Part shown: positions 10,500 through 21,033 of the stretch, one piece after another
How the letters are laid out: each line of letters begins with the position of its first letter
Position numbering within the stretch: position 1 is the first letter of the stretch
NCBI GenBank assembly: GCA_003427395.1
Contig: BFEA01000146.1
Coordinates: 1,948,632-1,987,725, forward strand
Reading direction: 5' to 3'
DNA from: Chara braunii
Taxonomy: Eukaryota; Streptophyta; Charophyceae; Charales; Characeae
Length of the DNA stretch: 39,094 nt
Program-made: the position numbers and the translations under genes
Notes under the pieces: model-generated
What the model was told of the DNA's origin: nothing
What the model saw: only the letters and a program-made list of their open reading frames with translations
The model's database searches: none

Positions 10500-10810
10500 G
10501 TTACCCGATGGGAACCTCTACCCGCCCGTACCCACGCCTTCTTTTTTTTTTGCCACACGTACCTACCCATACCCGTCTATTTTTTTTTTCTGGCCGTCCA
10601 TACCTGTTTGTTTTTCCCTTACCCCTACCCCTACCTGCCCGTACCCACCCTTGATCTCCGAAAAGTGCAATTGTGCCAGCCCTAACAACCACCACCTTTT
10701 GTTTGTGCCTGCCCATACCCAACTCCCCCTTCGGAAAGGGTACCCATGCCCGCCCATAACCTGGCGGTTACAGCCGGGTACGGCCGGGTACGGGCAACAG
10801 TTACCCGTTT
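10500..10810. repeat. Second C-rich CCCGTACC-type minisatellite
   Basis: Units such as CCCGTACC, CCTACCCATACCCG and TACCCCTACCC interspersed with T runs. The last part (10760-10810) inverts to GGTTACAGCCGGGTACGGCCGGGTACGGG, so the tract partly self-complements. Related to 9640-10040. Confidence 0.6.
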
Positions 10811-11610
10811 GCGCTCTCTGTTAGACAGGGAAATTCCGGTTTTCTCAAGTTTCCCCGCCGTCGGAGATGTTCGCCCTCGTCGTATTCGTGATACTCCGGG
10901 TCCCTCACGCTCTCACGATCGGTGATCCAAAAGGGGGTTTCTACAGCCATATCCGACTAGTGAACTCGGTCTCCCACATCCTTATAGTGAGCCAGGATCG
11001 AGGTCGACTCATGCAGACGTGCGCCTACGCTGCAACTCGGTTTTCTCGAGATCGTGGTCGTACACAAGCATGCACATGAACGAAAGTGGATCGGACTCAG
11101 GTTTCTCGTGTCGGTGTATCGATTGTGTCCTATCTGCATGCAACTATCCTACCCATGCTATTTCAGGTGAGATCCAGTCATTACATTCACATCCATGCCA
11201 TCCATGCGACGAAGGGAAAGAGAAGGGGAGGGGTGGGCAATTGCCCTGGCATTGAGGGCCAACACATCACAGCATTCTCGGTGATCCGATGACGATCAAA
11301 GGCTAACGATTAAACCCAAACATTCATACCGAGTGTCTTCAATCAGACCCGGGATTATTACACGATGCAGATGGATACTAGAAAGTGACGAAATTTGAAT
11401 TAAGCAGGCATCACAGAACCAGACTAAAAAAAAATACGAAAATATCACTCGAAAAGGGTTTGCATCCATTTCATGCATACACATGAGGCAAAAACGACAA
11501 AGAAAACCCGAAACGATTTACAAGAAAAGTCCGAGAGGGCCACAACAAGATCGACCAAAGTAGAAATCAAAATTATGCAGATAATTGGAAGAAGAGACCT
11601 CATCCCACAC
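10811..11610. other. No gene recognised
   Basis: Several 60-80 codon frames on both strands overlap and have no domain signature. Nothing else is seen. Confidence 0.5.
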
Positions 11611-11616
11611 ATAGTT

Positions 11617-11617
<1 letters not shown>

Positions 11618-11673
<56 letters not shown>

Positions 11674-11718
11674 NNNNNNNNNNNNNNNNNNNNNNNNNNN
11701 NNNNNNNNNNNNNNNNNN

Positions 11719-11771
<53 letters not shown>
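11618..11771. repeat. (CT)n microsatellite with assembly gap
   Basis: Pure CT repeat on both sides of 45 Ns (11674-11718); true length unknown. It generates long Ser-Leu and Arg-Glu shadow ORFs. Confidence 0.97.
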
Positions 11772-11773
<2 letters not shown>

Positions 11774-11811
11774 TCTACACTCCCCGATGCGGGCAGTCCG
11801 TCGCCGCGCAT

Positions 11812-12800
11812 CAACACAGAGTTGTCACCCCGCTTGGTTCGAGCATGCAAGCCAGATTCGCCCGTGCACCACAGTCTGTCGCGGCCCGCACGTCAACTCC
11901 ACATACTCGACACCAGCTCGTCGGATCGCCCAACTCTCTCATCGACTCACCTCTCAAGCTGACTCGTTAGTCGACCCTCACTGATCGCGCTAACTCCAAA
12001 GTTCATAGAGAGCAAACTAATCGCGCTTGCAAAATTTATAGCATGCATGCTTGCGCGAAAGCCACGGGATTAAGCCCAAGTGGTCAGGAGGAGAAGAGAG
12101 GAAGTGCCTACGTCTGCATGGCCAGGCCACGGCGTGGGGGTCGTAGCCGCACTCCATGCATCGATCCGGTCGTACAGGCGTTCAGGCCAATTAGAACAGA
12201 GTATTAAGCATGCAAGACAAAGAAGAAGAAGAAGGCAGGCAAACACGAGGAAATCAAGAAAGAAGAAAGATACAGTTACAATCGCGCCCGCCAAAAGCAA
12301 CAGATACACAAGATTAAGGGCGCGATCCAGTCAAAGCTCAGTTCCTAGCACAACAAGATGTGCGCGAGTGAGAAGCGAGGCGCAGCAAAATTCAGAGTAC
12401 CTAAATTCCTAGTCCAAGTCCTAATTGGAAAGAGAAATTTTGAAAGGCCCAAAAACAGTTCCGCGGGCCCGTGGGGGCTCGACGTCAGTTGAAAATTCAG
12501 AAAACGACATTCCCACGCGATGAACGCGCCAAAATTCCTAGCGCTCATAGCAGAACAAGAAAGAAGCCATGGCAACCGTTGTCCATCGCGCTCGTTAAGG
12601 CGCGGTTACCCAATCGTCGATGCGGGACTTTCCTGACACCGACCCGTCAGATTCCCACAGAAAACAAAAAGAAAAGAGGGTACCCATGCAACTTGCCCAA
12701 CCGACCCATCTCTCCGCGGCTCACCCATCCGACCCGTCCTGTGTCCCCAAGGTACCTTTGCGCTGAAAGTCGCGCGATTACAGAAAATGGTTCGTCACAC
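11812..12800. repeat. Dispersed ~1-kb repeat, copy 2
   Basis: Partner of 1-978 in the same orientation, with conserved blocks in the same order from the region before CCCTCACTGATCGCGCTA to TGGTTCGTCACA. The CT microsatellite lies directly on its left edge. A weakly similar stretch (GCA, TTTATAG, GAGAG context) around 15390-15700 may be a third, more decayed copy, but I could not align it fully. Confidence 0.7.
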
Positions 12801-13430
12801 CACAACATTGGTGCAAGAGCAAGGCTGTAGCAGTCTCTCATCATGGTGATGAGGGGTGGGAAGGCATTGTCAATGGGGAAAATCGGCGATGCTAGCGCCG
12901 AGCAATGGCCAGTCAGTGCACCTCCCCCTACCCCCCCCAACCCCACATGGTGGTAAGACAACACAAACACACACTGCCCCATCTATTCGGGGAGCCGATA
13001 GTCTTGGTGTTTATCACCAGCAAGCATTCATGGGCAAGGGTTTCTAAGGTTATGAATACAACCCTGATTTTCGGATGAATGGTGCTACCAGACTGAGGCT
13101 CAAAAGAAAACCAAAAGAAAACCAAAATACACTCGCCCCGGTTTCTTTTTCGTGCGCAAGGGAAATACTCGTGGGGATAAATAGGCACAGAGGTATGTCT
13201 TTTTTTTGGTTAAACCAGCACTACCTTTCCCTCCCTCATACGTGCTGATTCCACCAGAGGGCCCAAAGCACCACCTTTCACCGCAGTTGGAATATGTTGG
13301 TAGCGAAGGTGCTTTTTGTGGACGGTTGCCGTCCCCCAAGCAGAAGGGCTTTCCAATCCCAGGGCCAAGTGGTGTCAGTTCCCAGCTGTCGCTAGATTCT
13401 GTCCCAAGATTTCCAGGTAAGTACGGGACC

Positions 13431-13645
13431 GAGGCACTAAAGAAAATATGTTGGATGGTTTCACAGAACTTATGTTGGGGGAATCTGTTGTGGCAAGACT
13501 TGCAACAGAGCAGAGCGACCCCTTTTTGCTCTTGATGTGTGTGGTTAATCAGCCAATCATTCGTTGGCAAGCAGCGGTGCTCAATCTGCCACTCTAAGGA
13601 AGCTATTTTGGCAGGTTTCATTTTGGTTATTGTGAACCAGCACAT
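13431..13645 (-). mobile_element. LINE remnant: RT-associated zinc-binding region
   Basis: The minus frame reads KIASLEWQIEHRCLPTNDWL, then CCKSCHNRF, then CETIQHIFF. This is the pattern of the zinc-binding domain at the C-terminal end of plant non-LTR reverse transcriptases: W...R-LPT, CxxC, ET..H-IF. The frame stays open to 13100, but the rest has no recognisable feature. Only this end is present; no RT or endonuclease domain was found nearby. It directly abuts the 3' side of the third CxxCRR copy. Confidence 0.5.
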
Positions 13646-13661
13646 CTGTGACGCTTAATTT

Positions 13662-13778
13662 CATGCCCTGCACAACTTTCCCCTCGGCGTGACTAAAGCG
13701 CGAAAAGGGGCCTGGAAAGCGACAAAATGGGGTGTGCCAAGGATTTTTGGAAAATTGAGTGTGGATACCCAGACGAAA
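13662..13778 (-). pseudogene. CxxCRR family copy C, exon 2
   Basis: After an acceptor GATTTCAG it reads, in copy A's phase, FVWVSTLNFPKILGTPHF and continues open to a TGA at 13662, giving a tail similar in length to copy A's. The nine-residue block NFPKILGTP is identical to A. Exon 1 of this copy is frameshifted, so the gene as a whole is broken. Confidence 0.5.
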
Positions 13779-13858
13779 CTGAAATCTCCCGTGTGGTCCC
13801 AGATATCTAGCAACGAGCAAACTAGGGAAAGCAGAAAAGAGTCCTTTCCAACGTCTAC

Positions 13859-14402
13859 CTAATCCAAAAAGTACCTTTGAACTTCATCGCAAGTAGCGCG
13901 ACACCTTTTTCCAGGACGAAAGGGAGGGGGAACACACGTTGGATCTCGGCTTCGAATGAGGGACCAACAACGTTCTTCGTTGAGCTTAGTATCCGAATTG
14001 GAGGTTCGCAGTCTCACCGATTTTTCCTTGTGTTCCTCTTCGCCACACGTACGATAGTTGAACCTTTGTGCTCGGAAGCGCTCGGTACGACGACAAGCGC
14101 TGCACAGTGTGCGAGGCCAGTGGGGAGCAACTATCAGCCACGGGATGACAATGAGCTTGTTGAAAGGAAGCAAAATGAAATAGGGAGGGAAGTGAGTATC
14201 AACAATCACAAAACCCAAATTGACATCGTGTTTTAGAGGGGAAATGATAAGGGCCGCCAATCTTGGCTACGACTTCTCGTAGGTCCCACTCGCATACACG
14301 TGTCAAATCCTCGTTGTACAGGAAAGGTCGTGGGCGGGGATGTTCGAGAAGTCTACGCCCCGATGACCCGGCCGGTTGGCAAATACACACGCGTCCACCG
14401 TT
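13859..14402 (-). pseudogene. CxxCRR family copy C, exon 1 (frameshifted)
   Basis: Two overlapping minus frames together match exon 1 of copy A. The first (14402-14199) has FLYNEDLTRVCEWD and LREVVAKIGG. The second (about 14240-13859) has GFVIVDTHFPPYFILLPFN, PHWPRTLCSACRR and EVQRYFLD. Relative to A, a short deletion near 14220 shifts the frame, the second CxxC pair is lost (only one Cys, in NEERCW), and the frame ends in TAG at the place where A has its donor. Plainly a decayed member of the family. Confidence 0.55.
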
Positions 14403-14559
14403 CACAAAACAAGGCGATCAACCCCCATTGACTTGGGAATCGCCTTCGCAGAGAAAATCAGGCAATACGATGGACTTTCATGCCTGATGTTCCTAAGCGA
14501 AGAGGGTTTACCCGAGAAGCTGGTGGATAAGTTCGGGAAGAAGTTTCCGAAGGAATAAT

Positions 14560-17332
14560 CATGGGCTCTTCAAAAATGACAAAAACTAAGACATAACGAA
14601 GACAAGTTCCGAGTAACGACAATGTAAATGATTACTCATATCATTGCATGAGATGGGCCGTATCCCTGTGAAGCGATAGGAATAACAATTATTTTTGCAA
14701 GTTGAGCAGCTTTAACTGGTGCCCATTCCAAAACCCTTCCATCACGTCCACAAACAGGTCATACTTCTCACCATACAGGGTGCATTCATTCAAAGTAAAG
14801 ATGAAGAAAGCAAGAAAATTAGGACGATAGTCGGTCGAAGTGCTTTGCGCTTGCGAGCTGCAGGACGTCGTCATTCCACTCATTAATTTCCCCTTTGCAA
14901 GTGGAAGATTGTAACGAGAGAAACGGCGGCTTCGCTGCCCAAAAGTGCGGAGGATTTCTCCAGAAAAAATCCTAACTACAGAGAGAGCGAAGGAAAACAA
15001 CCACCATCCATTCACCCATCATTGATACATCGCCTCTAGAAAGATCCATAAAGGAGAGAGCAAACACACGAGCATCGGAAAGACATTCATCTCACTAGAT
15101 AACCTTCGTCGACTCTCATGTTTTGAAGATCCTTGCCCAGCGAGGTCCTGAAAACAGAAGGGCATAACGAGGGGGCAAGACTTCAAGGACACACTTACAT
15201 ATACGCAACCATCGGAAGTCATGCACATACCACCACCATTCATTCATACATCCATCGAAAGAAAGTGAGAGAGGGGGAGAGAAAGGGATTATGCACTTGT
15301 TGGAATGAGAAGGAAAAAGATTGGCATCTCGCCATGCAACTTAATTCTAAATGTAAGACGAGGAAGAAGTTTCTCTCGAGTTATGGCCCTAGGCCAGTCA
15401 ACCAACCATCAACACACCTCTCCTCGCTCGAGCACTGGTGATCCCAGTCACCACGCACTCAGCGCTAAACCGCAGCGATCGTCACCCCGTCCACTCAACT
15501 ACTACGTGGATTCACCAAGATCCTACAGTCTGTTGGAACGATCCAGCGCACAGTCCCACAATTTGCAGCTGACTCGTCAGGACTTTCCGACTCGATGATC
15601 ACCACCTCATCTAGCCATTACTCTAGCAGCATTGGTCGATGCATTGAGAGAGAGAGAGAGCAAAAACGATGCACTTGCAAGATTTATAGTTGCGAGAGGG
15701 AAGTACAAAGAGTGATGATGAGGGATAGAAGAGAGGAGAGATGAAAAAGGGGAAGGCACACAAGAGGACTATGTTGATCGCTGTAGAATACTTTGTAGCC
15801 AATCTGATTGTCGTGTGAAGGGTTTAGAGCCTCTTTACACACTGTCGTCTGACTTCTATTATTACTTCGGGGATCGGCGGGGCCTTCTCTCGTGAAGACG
15901 AAGGCAGGAAAGGAGGTCATAAGAAGAAGTATGGTGCAAGACCAAGATTCAATGGACGCAAGAAGAAAGAAAAAAAAAACGCAAAGGGAGGGAGAAGAAG
16001 ACAATTACAGTTTGTCGATGATGATGTGAAGAAAGGAGCTGAGGAAGGGAAGAAAGATTGCGTGCAAAGAGCATGGCGCAGAGAGATGCATGTGCACACA
16101 ATAAAAAAGGCACCAAGACAGTTTCGAGAAATGGGAGTGAAGTTGCACCTAATTCTTGAAGCCGAATTGATATTGAAAAGTTGGGAAGAAAATTTTATGC
16201 ACAAGTTTTAAAGCGCACGAGTTCCTACGTCGATTTGTATTCTATCATTCATGAACAAAATTTTCACAGGGCTTGTCGGGACGTCTCCAAAATGTACATA
16301 CACCAAGAAAGGACTTTTTGCAAAGTGTCCCAATACCCATCCGTGATCTCTAGAATTCGGAAAACCTGAAGTATGAGCGCGCTCGCTAAGGCGAGCATAA
16401 ATCCTAAGTGTCTGTAACGGACTATGTTCTCCATAGCGGCGAGGTTGGTCCCTGCGTGGAAATGGATATTTTGCTGCTAGCGTGTGCTTGTTTATGATCG
16501 TCGTTGTTGCAAGACGTGTTTATGTTAATGTTCAAATCACGCAGTGCGCATCAAAGATTTCAACATTGTCTTTTGGGCGTCCTTTTTCATGGCGCATGGC
16601 AAGATGATGTGTACGCATCACTTGTGTGTGTGTGTGTGTGTGTGTGGTGCTATGTGTATGTGCGTTTTCGTGTGTCCCTGTCGTCAAGCACGAAATTCAT
16701 GCAACTTTCGAGTGGTGCGGATATTGAGTACATGTTTTATGCATGAGCTCTTCGACGTCCAATCTCCCTTCACATACATCATGATACATGACGACCCTTG
16801 TGTGAAAGAACGAAAACAAGAAATACCATGACAACTTTCTCGTCGAAAAAGAATAGAAAACAGGAGGGAAAATATGAAAGAGACAAATAAAACAAACAAA
16901 ATTTTTAAACAAAAAATTAAAACAAAAAACAAGCCCCGGCTGGATTTCAATCTCAATGGCAACATGACCAAATCCATAGGAAGATGACAAATTAGCGGGA
17001 GCATTTGTAAAAAAATTGGATTCCCAACCCAACGACTACGACACTTCGACACCAACCCCACGTGATGACGGAGTCCATTGAAATGACTGCTGCATGTTGC
17101 ACATCCTACACTCTACCACGTCCACGTCTTTTGGACGTCTGTGACGACAAAGTGCAGAGAGAGAGAGAGAGACAACATACGTCAACAACGCGCTGAAGCA
17201 GTCGTCTTCTTTGCGTCAAAACTACAAAATATAAGCACGACAAAAAAAAACAACTAAACACACTAGCATTCCGGCCACTACTGTCGACATTGCCACACTC
17301 GGTAGCCTACGCATGTCCATAGTTATGACCAC
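14560..17332. other. No gene recognised; scattered short ORFs
   Basis: 14689-14970 on the minus strand is open after an acceptor-like CTCTCTGTAG and could be a terminal exon (…KLLNLQK), but it has no family signature. There is a 6-bp hairpin at 16381-16396 (GCTCGC, TAAG, GCGAGC), a GA run at about 15645-15660 and another at 17157-17172. Otherwise I see nothing. Confidence 0.4.
16624..16647. repeat. (TG)n microsatellite
   Basis: About eleven TG units followed by more TG-rich sequence. Confidence 0.9.
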
Positions 17333-18248
17333 CTAGCCCCCTCCTACATTTTGCTGCTGGCCATCATCGTCGTCCACCTCTTCCGGAGGCCATATTCCCA
17401 ACCAATCCAACCTTTTGGCATCATTGAGCAATGGCAAACTTGCGTCGTAGCCAAATTTCACACCACATGATGCCCACTCGGGGATGTAGTGAGGGGAATC
17501 CGCCAAAGTAATGGTGGGCTTGCCGAGCCTCTCCGTGATGACATTCACGGCTTGTGTGATGTATTGACTCGCATCGAAGGCCCGATGCGTGCAGGCCAGC
17601 AAAGTTGGCTTCGCCACGAGTTGGACGAAAAAGGACGCCTTCGTAGGGTGAACACAAATCATCTCCTAACACGAGCATCGACCACATGGTAGCCGCCACA
17701 AAAACCTTGATACCCTCGGCCACATTCTTCAACCTGTCGTTTGACACACGGCTATCGTCTTGGAGCTCAGCCACAGTCACCACGCTCGTGAAAGTTGCCA
17801 CAAGGCGTTGCAATGTTGCCTCTTGATACATTGCCAGCTCGTCGTCTTTCGGCCTGTCCTCAATTTGCGCGCCGACAAACGACAGAGGGAGCTGCATGTC
17901 GAGTTCAAGTGTGATGTGGCACACAACGGGGCTCACACAGGTATATTCTTCAGCAAACCACATCGCACGTGTGATGTCCGTGGCGACGTGTTGCAATAGG
18001 TACCCATACACGGCTGTGTAACCTCGTGACCGGCTGCTCGATTTGAAGATCCACCCATGGATGATGCGCATGACAACCCTTTGCACCTTTCCCGCCCTTT
18101 CCTTAGCTTTGAGCAACTGTGACTCGTCCGATATTGTGTTCTCTGCGGTGCTAGAATGTGGAAGGATGATATGAGGGAGGTGAGGAGGAGTGACTCCCTT
18201 GGCGATGGATACCAGGTAGTTACGCGTGTCGTTGACGATTTTGAACAC
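17333..18248 (-). pseudogene. Unknown ORF, frameshifted, possibly mobile-element associated
   Basis: The minus frame from 18248 to about 17650 is coding-like: VFKIVNDTRNYLVSIAKG, then a long helical-looking stretch with FAEEYTCVSPVVCHI and SFVGAQIEDRPKDDELAMYQ. It opens at a GTG just after a stop, so its true start is upstream or lost. Near 17640 sense moves to the next frame (FFVQLVAKPTLLACTHRAF to PHYIPEWASCGVKFGYD), which ends normally at 17333 after an Asp-rich tail and GGG. A single indel joins the two parts. From memory it resembles an ORF type repeated many times in charophyte assemblies; I cannot verify that and know no function. Confidence 0.45.
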
Positions 18249-18334
18249 TCGATTGCTTCCTTTTCATTCCAGAGAGGGACAGGTGTAATATAAAACGTAA
18301 AGGGAGCCAGTCCATCTTAGACAGCTGGCATGCC

Positions 18335-18500
18335 AGGATGTGTCTGGGTGTCCAAACCCTATTGTTGCACAGTGTGGAGAACCGATTGAATGGCAAAAAT
18401 GGAAAATGTGCCACGTCAGGATGTGTCTGGGTGTCCAAACCCTAATGTTGCACAGTGTGGAGAACCAGCTGAATGGCAAAAATGGAAAATGTGCCAAATT
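18335..18500. repeat. 83-bp tandem duplication
   Basis: Two head-to-tail units (18335-18417, 18418-18500) beginning AGGATGTGTCTGGGTGTCC and ending TGGAAAATGTGCC plus a few bases. They differ at only a handful of sites, so the duplication is recent relative to the surrounding decayed repeats. Confidence 0.85.
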
Positions 18501-18589
18501 GCTACTGCGACGCATTTTGCAGCCATAAAGATTTTGTCTTTTTTTTTTGTAAAATGTTTCCTAGAAATGTCACGATGAAATCTATGAGC

Positions 18590-19510
18590 CCTTTTGTATT
18601 GTTCCGAGCTCGAAAAATCACTGAAGATGCAGTACTTTTCCTGTTGGTTGACACCTGGCATAGTGGCGAAAATGGAATATGTGCCGAATTGGCGCGATTA
18701 TTACCTAGTGTTTGAAATGTTTGATTTTTTTTTTTCCTGGAAAGATCAAAACGAAGTTAGTGAAAAATTTGGACGCTTTGTTTATCTCCTCACTAGGAGG
18801 GGAGCTGTTTGTGTTGATGTGGGGTTGGCGTGAGCATCACTGTTTTTCAGGAAGCCCAAGCTCCACTGCCCTGTTGGGCAGCCTATGATGGGTCTGGACA
18901 ACCGTTTAGGTTTGGCAGTCCTTTGCATCAATTGCATTCTGTTTTTATGTGTTCAGGGGGTTGGTTCCCTCGGGAGTAATCCCGTAAGCCAATATAAGTA
19001 ATGGTCCCAACCTTCCGGGTAGACTGTGAGGACACCAGCCTCGAAATTCGTTGGCAATATAATTGACGTTTCTGAAAAAACAAAACAAAAAAGAAGTCGC
19101 TGTGATCTGCAATTTTCAGATTCCTTCACGCATTTCTCTAAGCTCGAAAAATCTGTGAAGTTGAAGTACTTTTTCCCTTGGACCACGGCCCCACACATGG
19201 CAGTAGTAAAAATGAAGAATGCCAGGAAACGGCACAACAATTATTTCATGGTTGAAATGAATTTTTAATTTATGTTGAGGAGACTAAAAGTTAATTGTTT
19301 GAGTGGTTTTCCTTTCCAGCAACTGTTTTTCGTACAGCTTCGCTCCTGAATCATTTTTGTGTTTTTTTGCTTTGCTTTTCCAAACGGGTACAACCTAATC
19401 TAAAGGATCTCAATTTTTCAAATTGTCCTGTGCATTATTTTGAGCGCGAAAAATCGGCAAAGTTGCCGCTTAAAACCGTCTTTTTCCTCCCGGTTGCCCC
19501 TCCCTCTGTA
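18590..19510. repeat. Three diverged repeat units around CTCGAAAAATC
   Basis: Units centred near 18605, 19140 and 19445 share a T/C-rich lead, then GAGCTCGAAAAATC (or GCGCGAAAAATC), a purine stretch and GTACTTTTTCC. At least the first two then have a CATGGCA/TGGCA...AAAATGGAATATGTGCC-like tail related to the 83-bp duplication. Spacing is unequal, so this is a broken array. Confidence 0.4.
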
Positions 19511-19518
19511 AAACCCAA

Positions 19519-19539
19519 GGGGGGGGGGGGGGGGGGGGG
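19519..19539. repeat. Poly-G tract (21 G)
   Basis: Uninterrupted G run followed closely by C-rich sequence. Confidence 0.9.
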
Positions 19540-19559
19540 TGTTGGAGCGCCTCCCCCCC

Positions 19560-20815
19560 GACAACATGAAAGAAAAAAAGGAGAATCCACTATTCTGAAC
19601 TATTCATTACAATATATTGTTGTGTACTATTCTGAACTATTTATTATAATATATTGTTTTAGTTCAAGAAGTGCGCTTGAAGGTAGAGTTCTGCAATCCC
19701 TAAACACTACATGTACACTGAAAGTAGCTGTAGGTTTGGTTTTGTGTGTGGTGAAGCAAGATATGGATCCAAGTCTCCCCCCCGCCCCCCCCCGCCCTCT
19801 TGCAACCTGGGGAAAGAAAAACAAAGAATGTATATTGTTCTCTCCCCCCCCCCGCAACTTGAAAAACCAAAACGAGAATGTACTATTACGAATTATTTAT
19901 TAGAATATATTGTTTTAGTTTAAGAAGCATGCATGAACGTAGAGCTTTGCAATCCGTAAACGTTTGATGTACATTGTCTTGTGATGTGAAAGTAGTTGTA
20001 GGTTGGGTTTTGTGAGTGGTGAAGCAAGATATGGATCCAAGTCCGACTTTTTGGGGGGGGGGGTCGTGGTGCAACTTGAAAAAAAAAAAAAAGATTTATA
20101 TTCTTAACTATTGATTATGCTATATTGTTCCTCTCCCCCCCCCAACTTGAAAAAAAAAGGAAAATGTACTATTCTGAACTATTTATTAGACATGCCCCCG
20201 CTGAAAAAAAAAAAAAAAGAATGTATATTCTTAAGTTCTTAAGTTCTTAACTATTGATTAGACTATATTGTTCCCCTCCGCCCCAGCAACTTGGAAAAAA
20301 AAGGAGAATGCACTATTCTAAACTATTTATTAGAATATATGAATGTAGAGTTTCGCAATCCCTAAACGCTTCATGTATCTTGTTTTGTGATATGAAAGTA
20401 GCTGTAGGTTGGGTTTTGGGGGCGGGGGGATTGCGATTTGAAAAAAAAAAGGTGAATGTATTCGCTTAACTATTGATTATAATATATTATTCTCCCCTTA
20501 GCTTTCAAAAAAAAAAAGGAGAACGTCTTATTCAAGAGAATATATTGGTTTAGTTTAAGAAATGCACATGAATGTAAAGTGAAAGTATATTCTTAACTAA
20601 GAATGTATTATTATGAACTATTATTAGAATATATTGTTTTAGTTTTATAAGGTAACAAAGAAGCTAATCCTCCCATTTTGCGCATATCTTGTTCATCAGA
20701 CATTGCATGAATCACAAAACCTGCACTCAAAAAAAGTAATGCTTTTATTATTCCGACCTATTCATTAGAAAATATTTTTTTAGTTTAAGAAATGCACATG
20801 AATGTAGAGTTAACT
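19560..20815. repeat. Degenerate tandem array of AT-rich units separated by C/G-run and A-run spacers
   Basis: Repeated motifs: TACTATTCTGAACTATTTATTAGAATATATTG (copies near 19586, 19625, 19878, 20166, 20310, 20610), TTTAGTTTAAGAA, CATGAATGTAGAG, GCAATCCCTAAACG, GAAAGTAGCTGTAGGTTGGGTTTTG and GCAAGATATGGATCCAAGTC. Full units are about 250-300 bp with many truncated ones. Each carries a CCCCCCCC or GGGGGGG run next to an A run. Looks like a decayed satellite or expanded transposon terminal region; no ORF. Confidence 0.75.
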
Positions 20816-21033
20816 AGAGCCTGTTTTGAGTACATATTGAATGTGTTGTGCTCGATATGTCATTTGAGTCCGTGTGAGTACTTTGACTTATCTTTGTTGT
20901 GGTTTTTATGTGGGCGCAGCAGGCTCCACCCGCACTGTGGGCGCGAAGCTAGTATATAATAAAATATCCACCCTTCTCTAAAAATAGGAAAAAATAAAAA
21001 AGAAGGGTTGTTTTGAAGAGATAGGCAACCAGA

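Noticed and set aside
11473-11970. Ser-Leu and Arg-Glu repeat ORFs on both strands
   Set aside because: Translation of the CT microsatellite and its N gap.
14376-14558. Short plus-strand ORF ending LPEKLVDKFGKKFPKE
   Set aside because: Looks protein-like, but overlaps family copy C on the other strand, and has no splice signal or relative to support it.
14689-15015. Minus-strand ORF after an acceptor-like CTCTCTGTAG
   Set aside because: No recognisable domain and no linked exon; kept only as a note in the region entry.
16381-16396. GCTCGC-TAAG-GCGAGC hairpin as a terminator
   Set aside because: No T run or gene end beside it; bacterial-type terminators do not apply here.
19560-20815. CRISPR-like direct repeats
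   Set aside because: Units are far too long and irregular, the spacers are homopolymer runs, and the DNA is eukaryotic.
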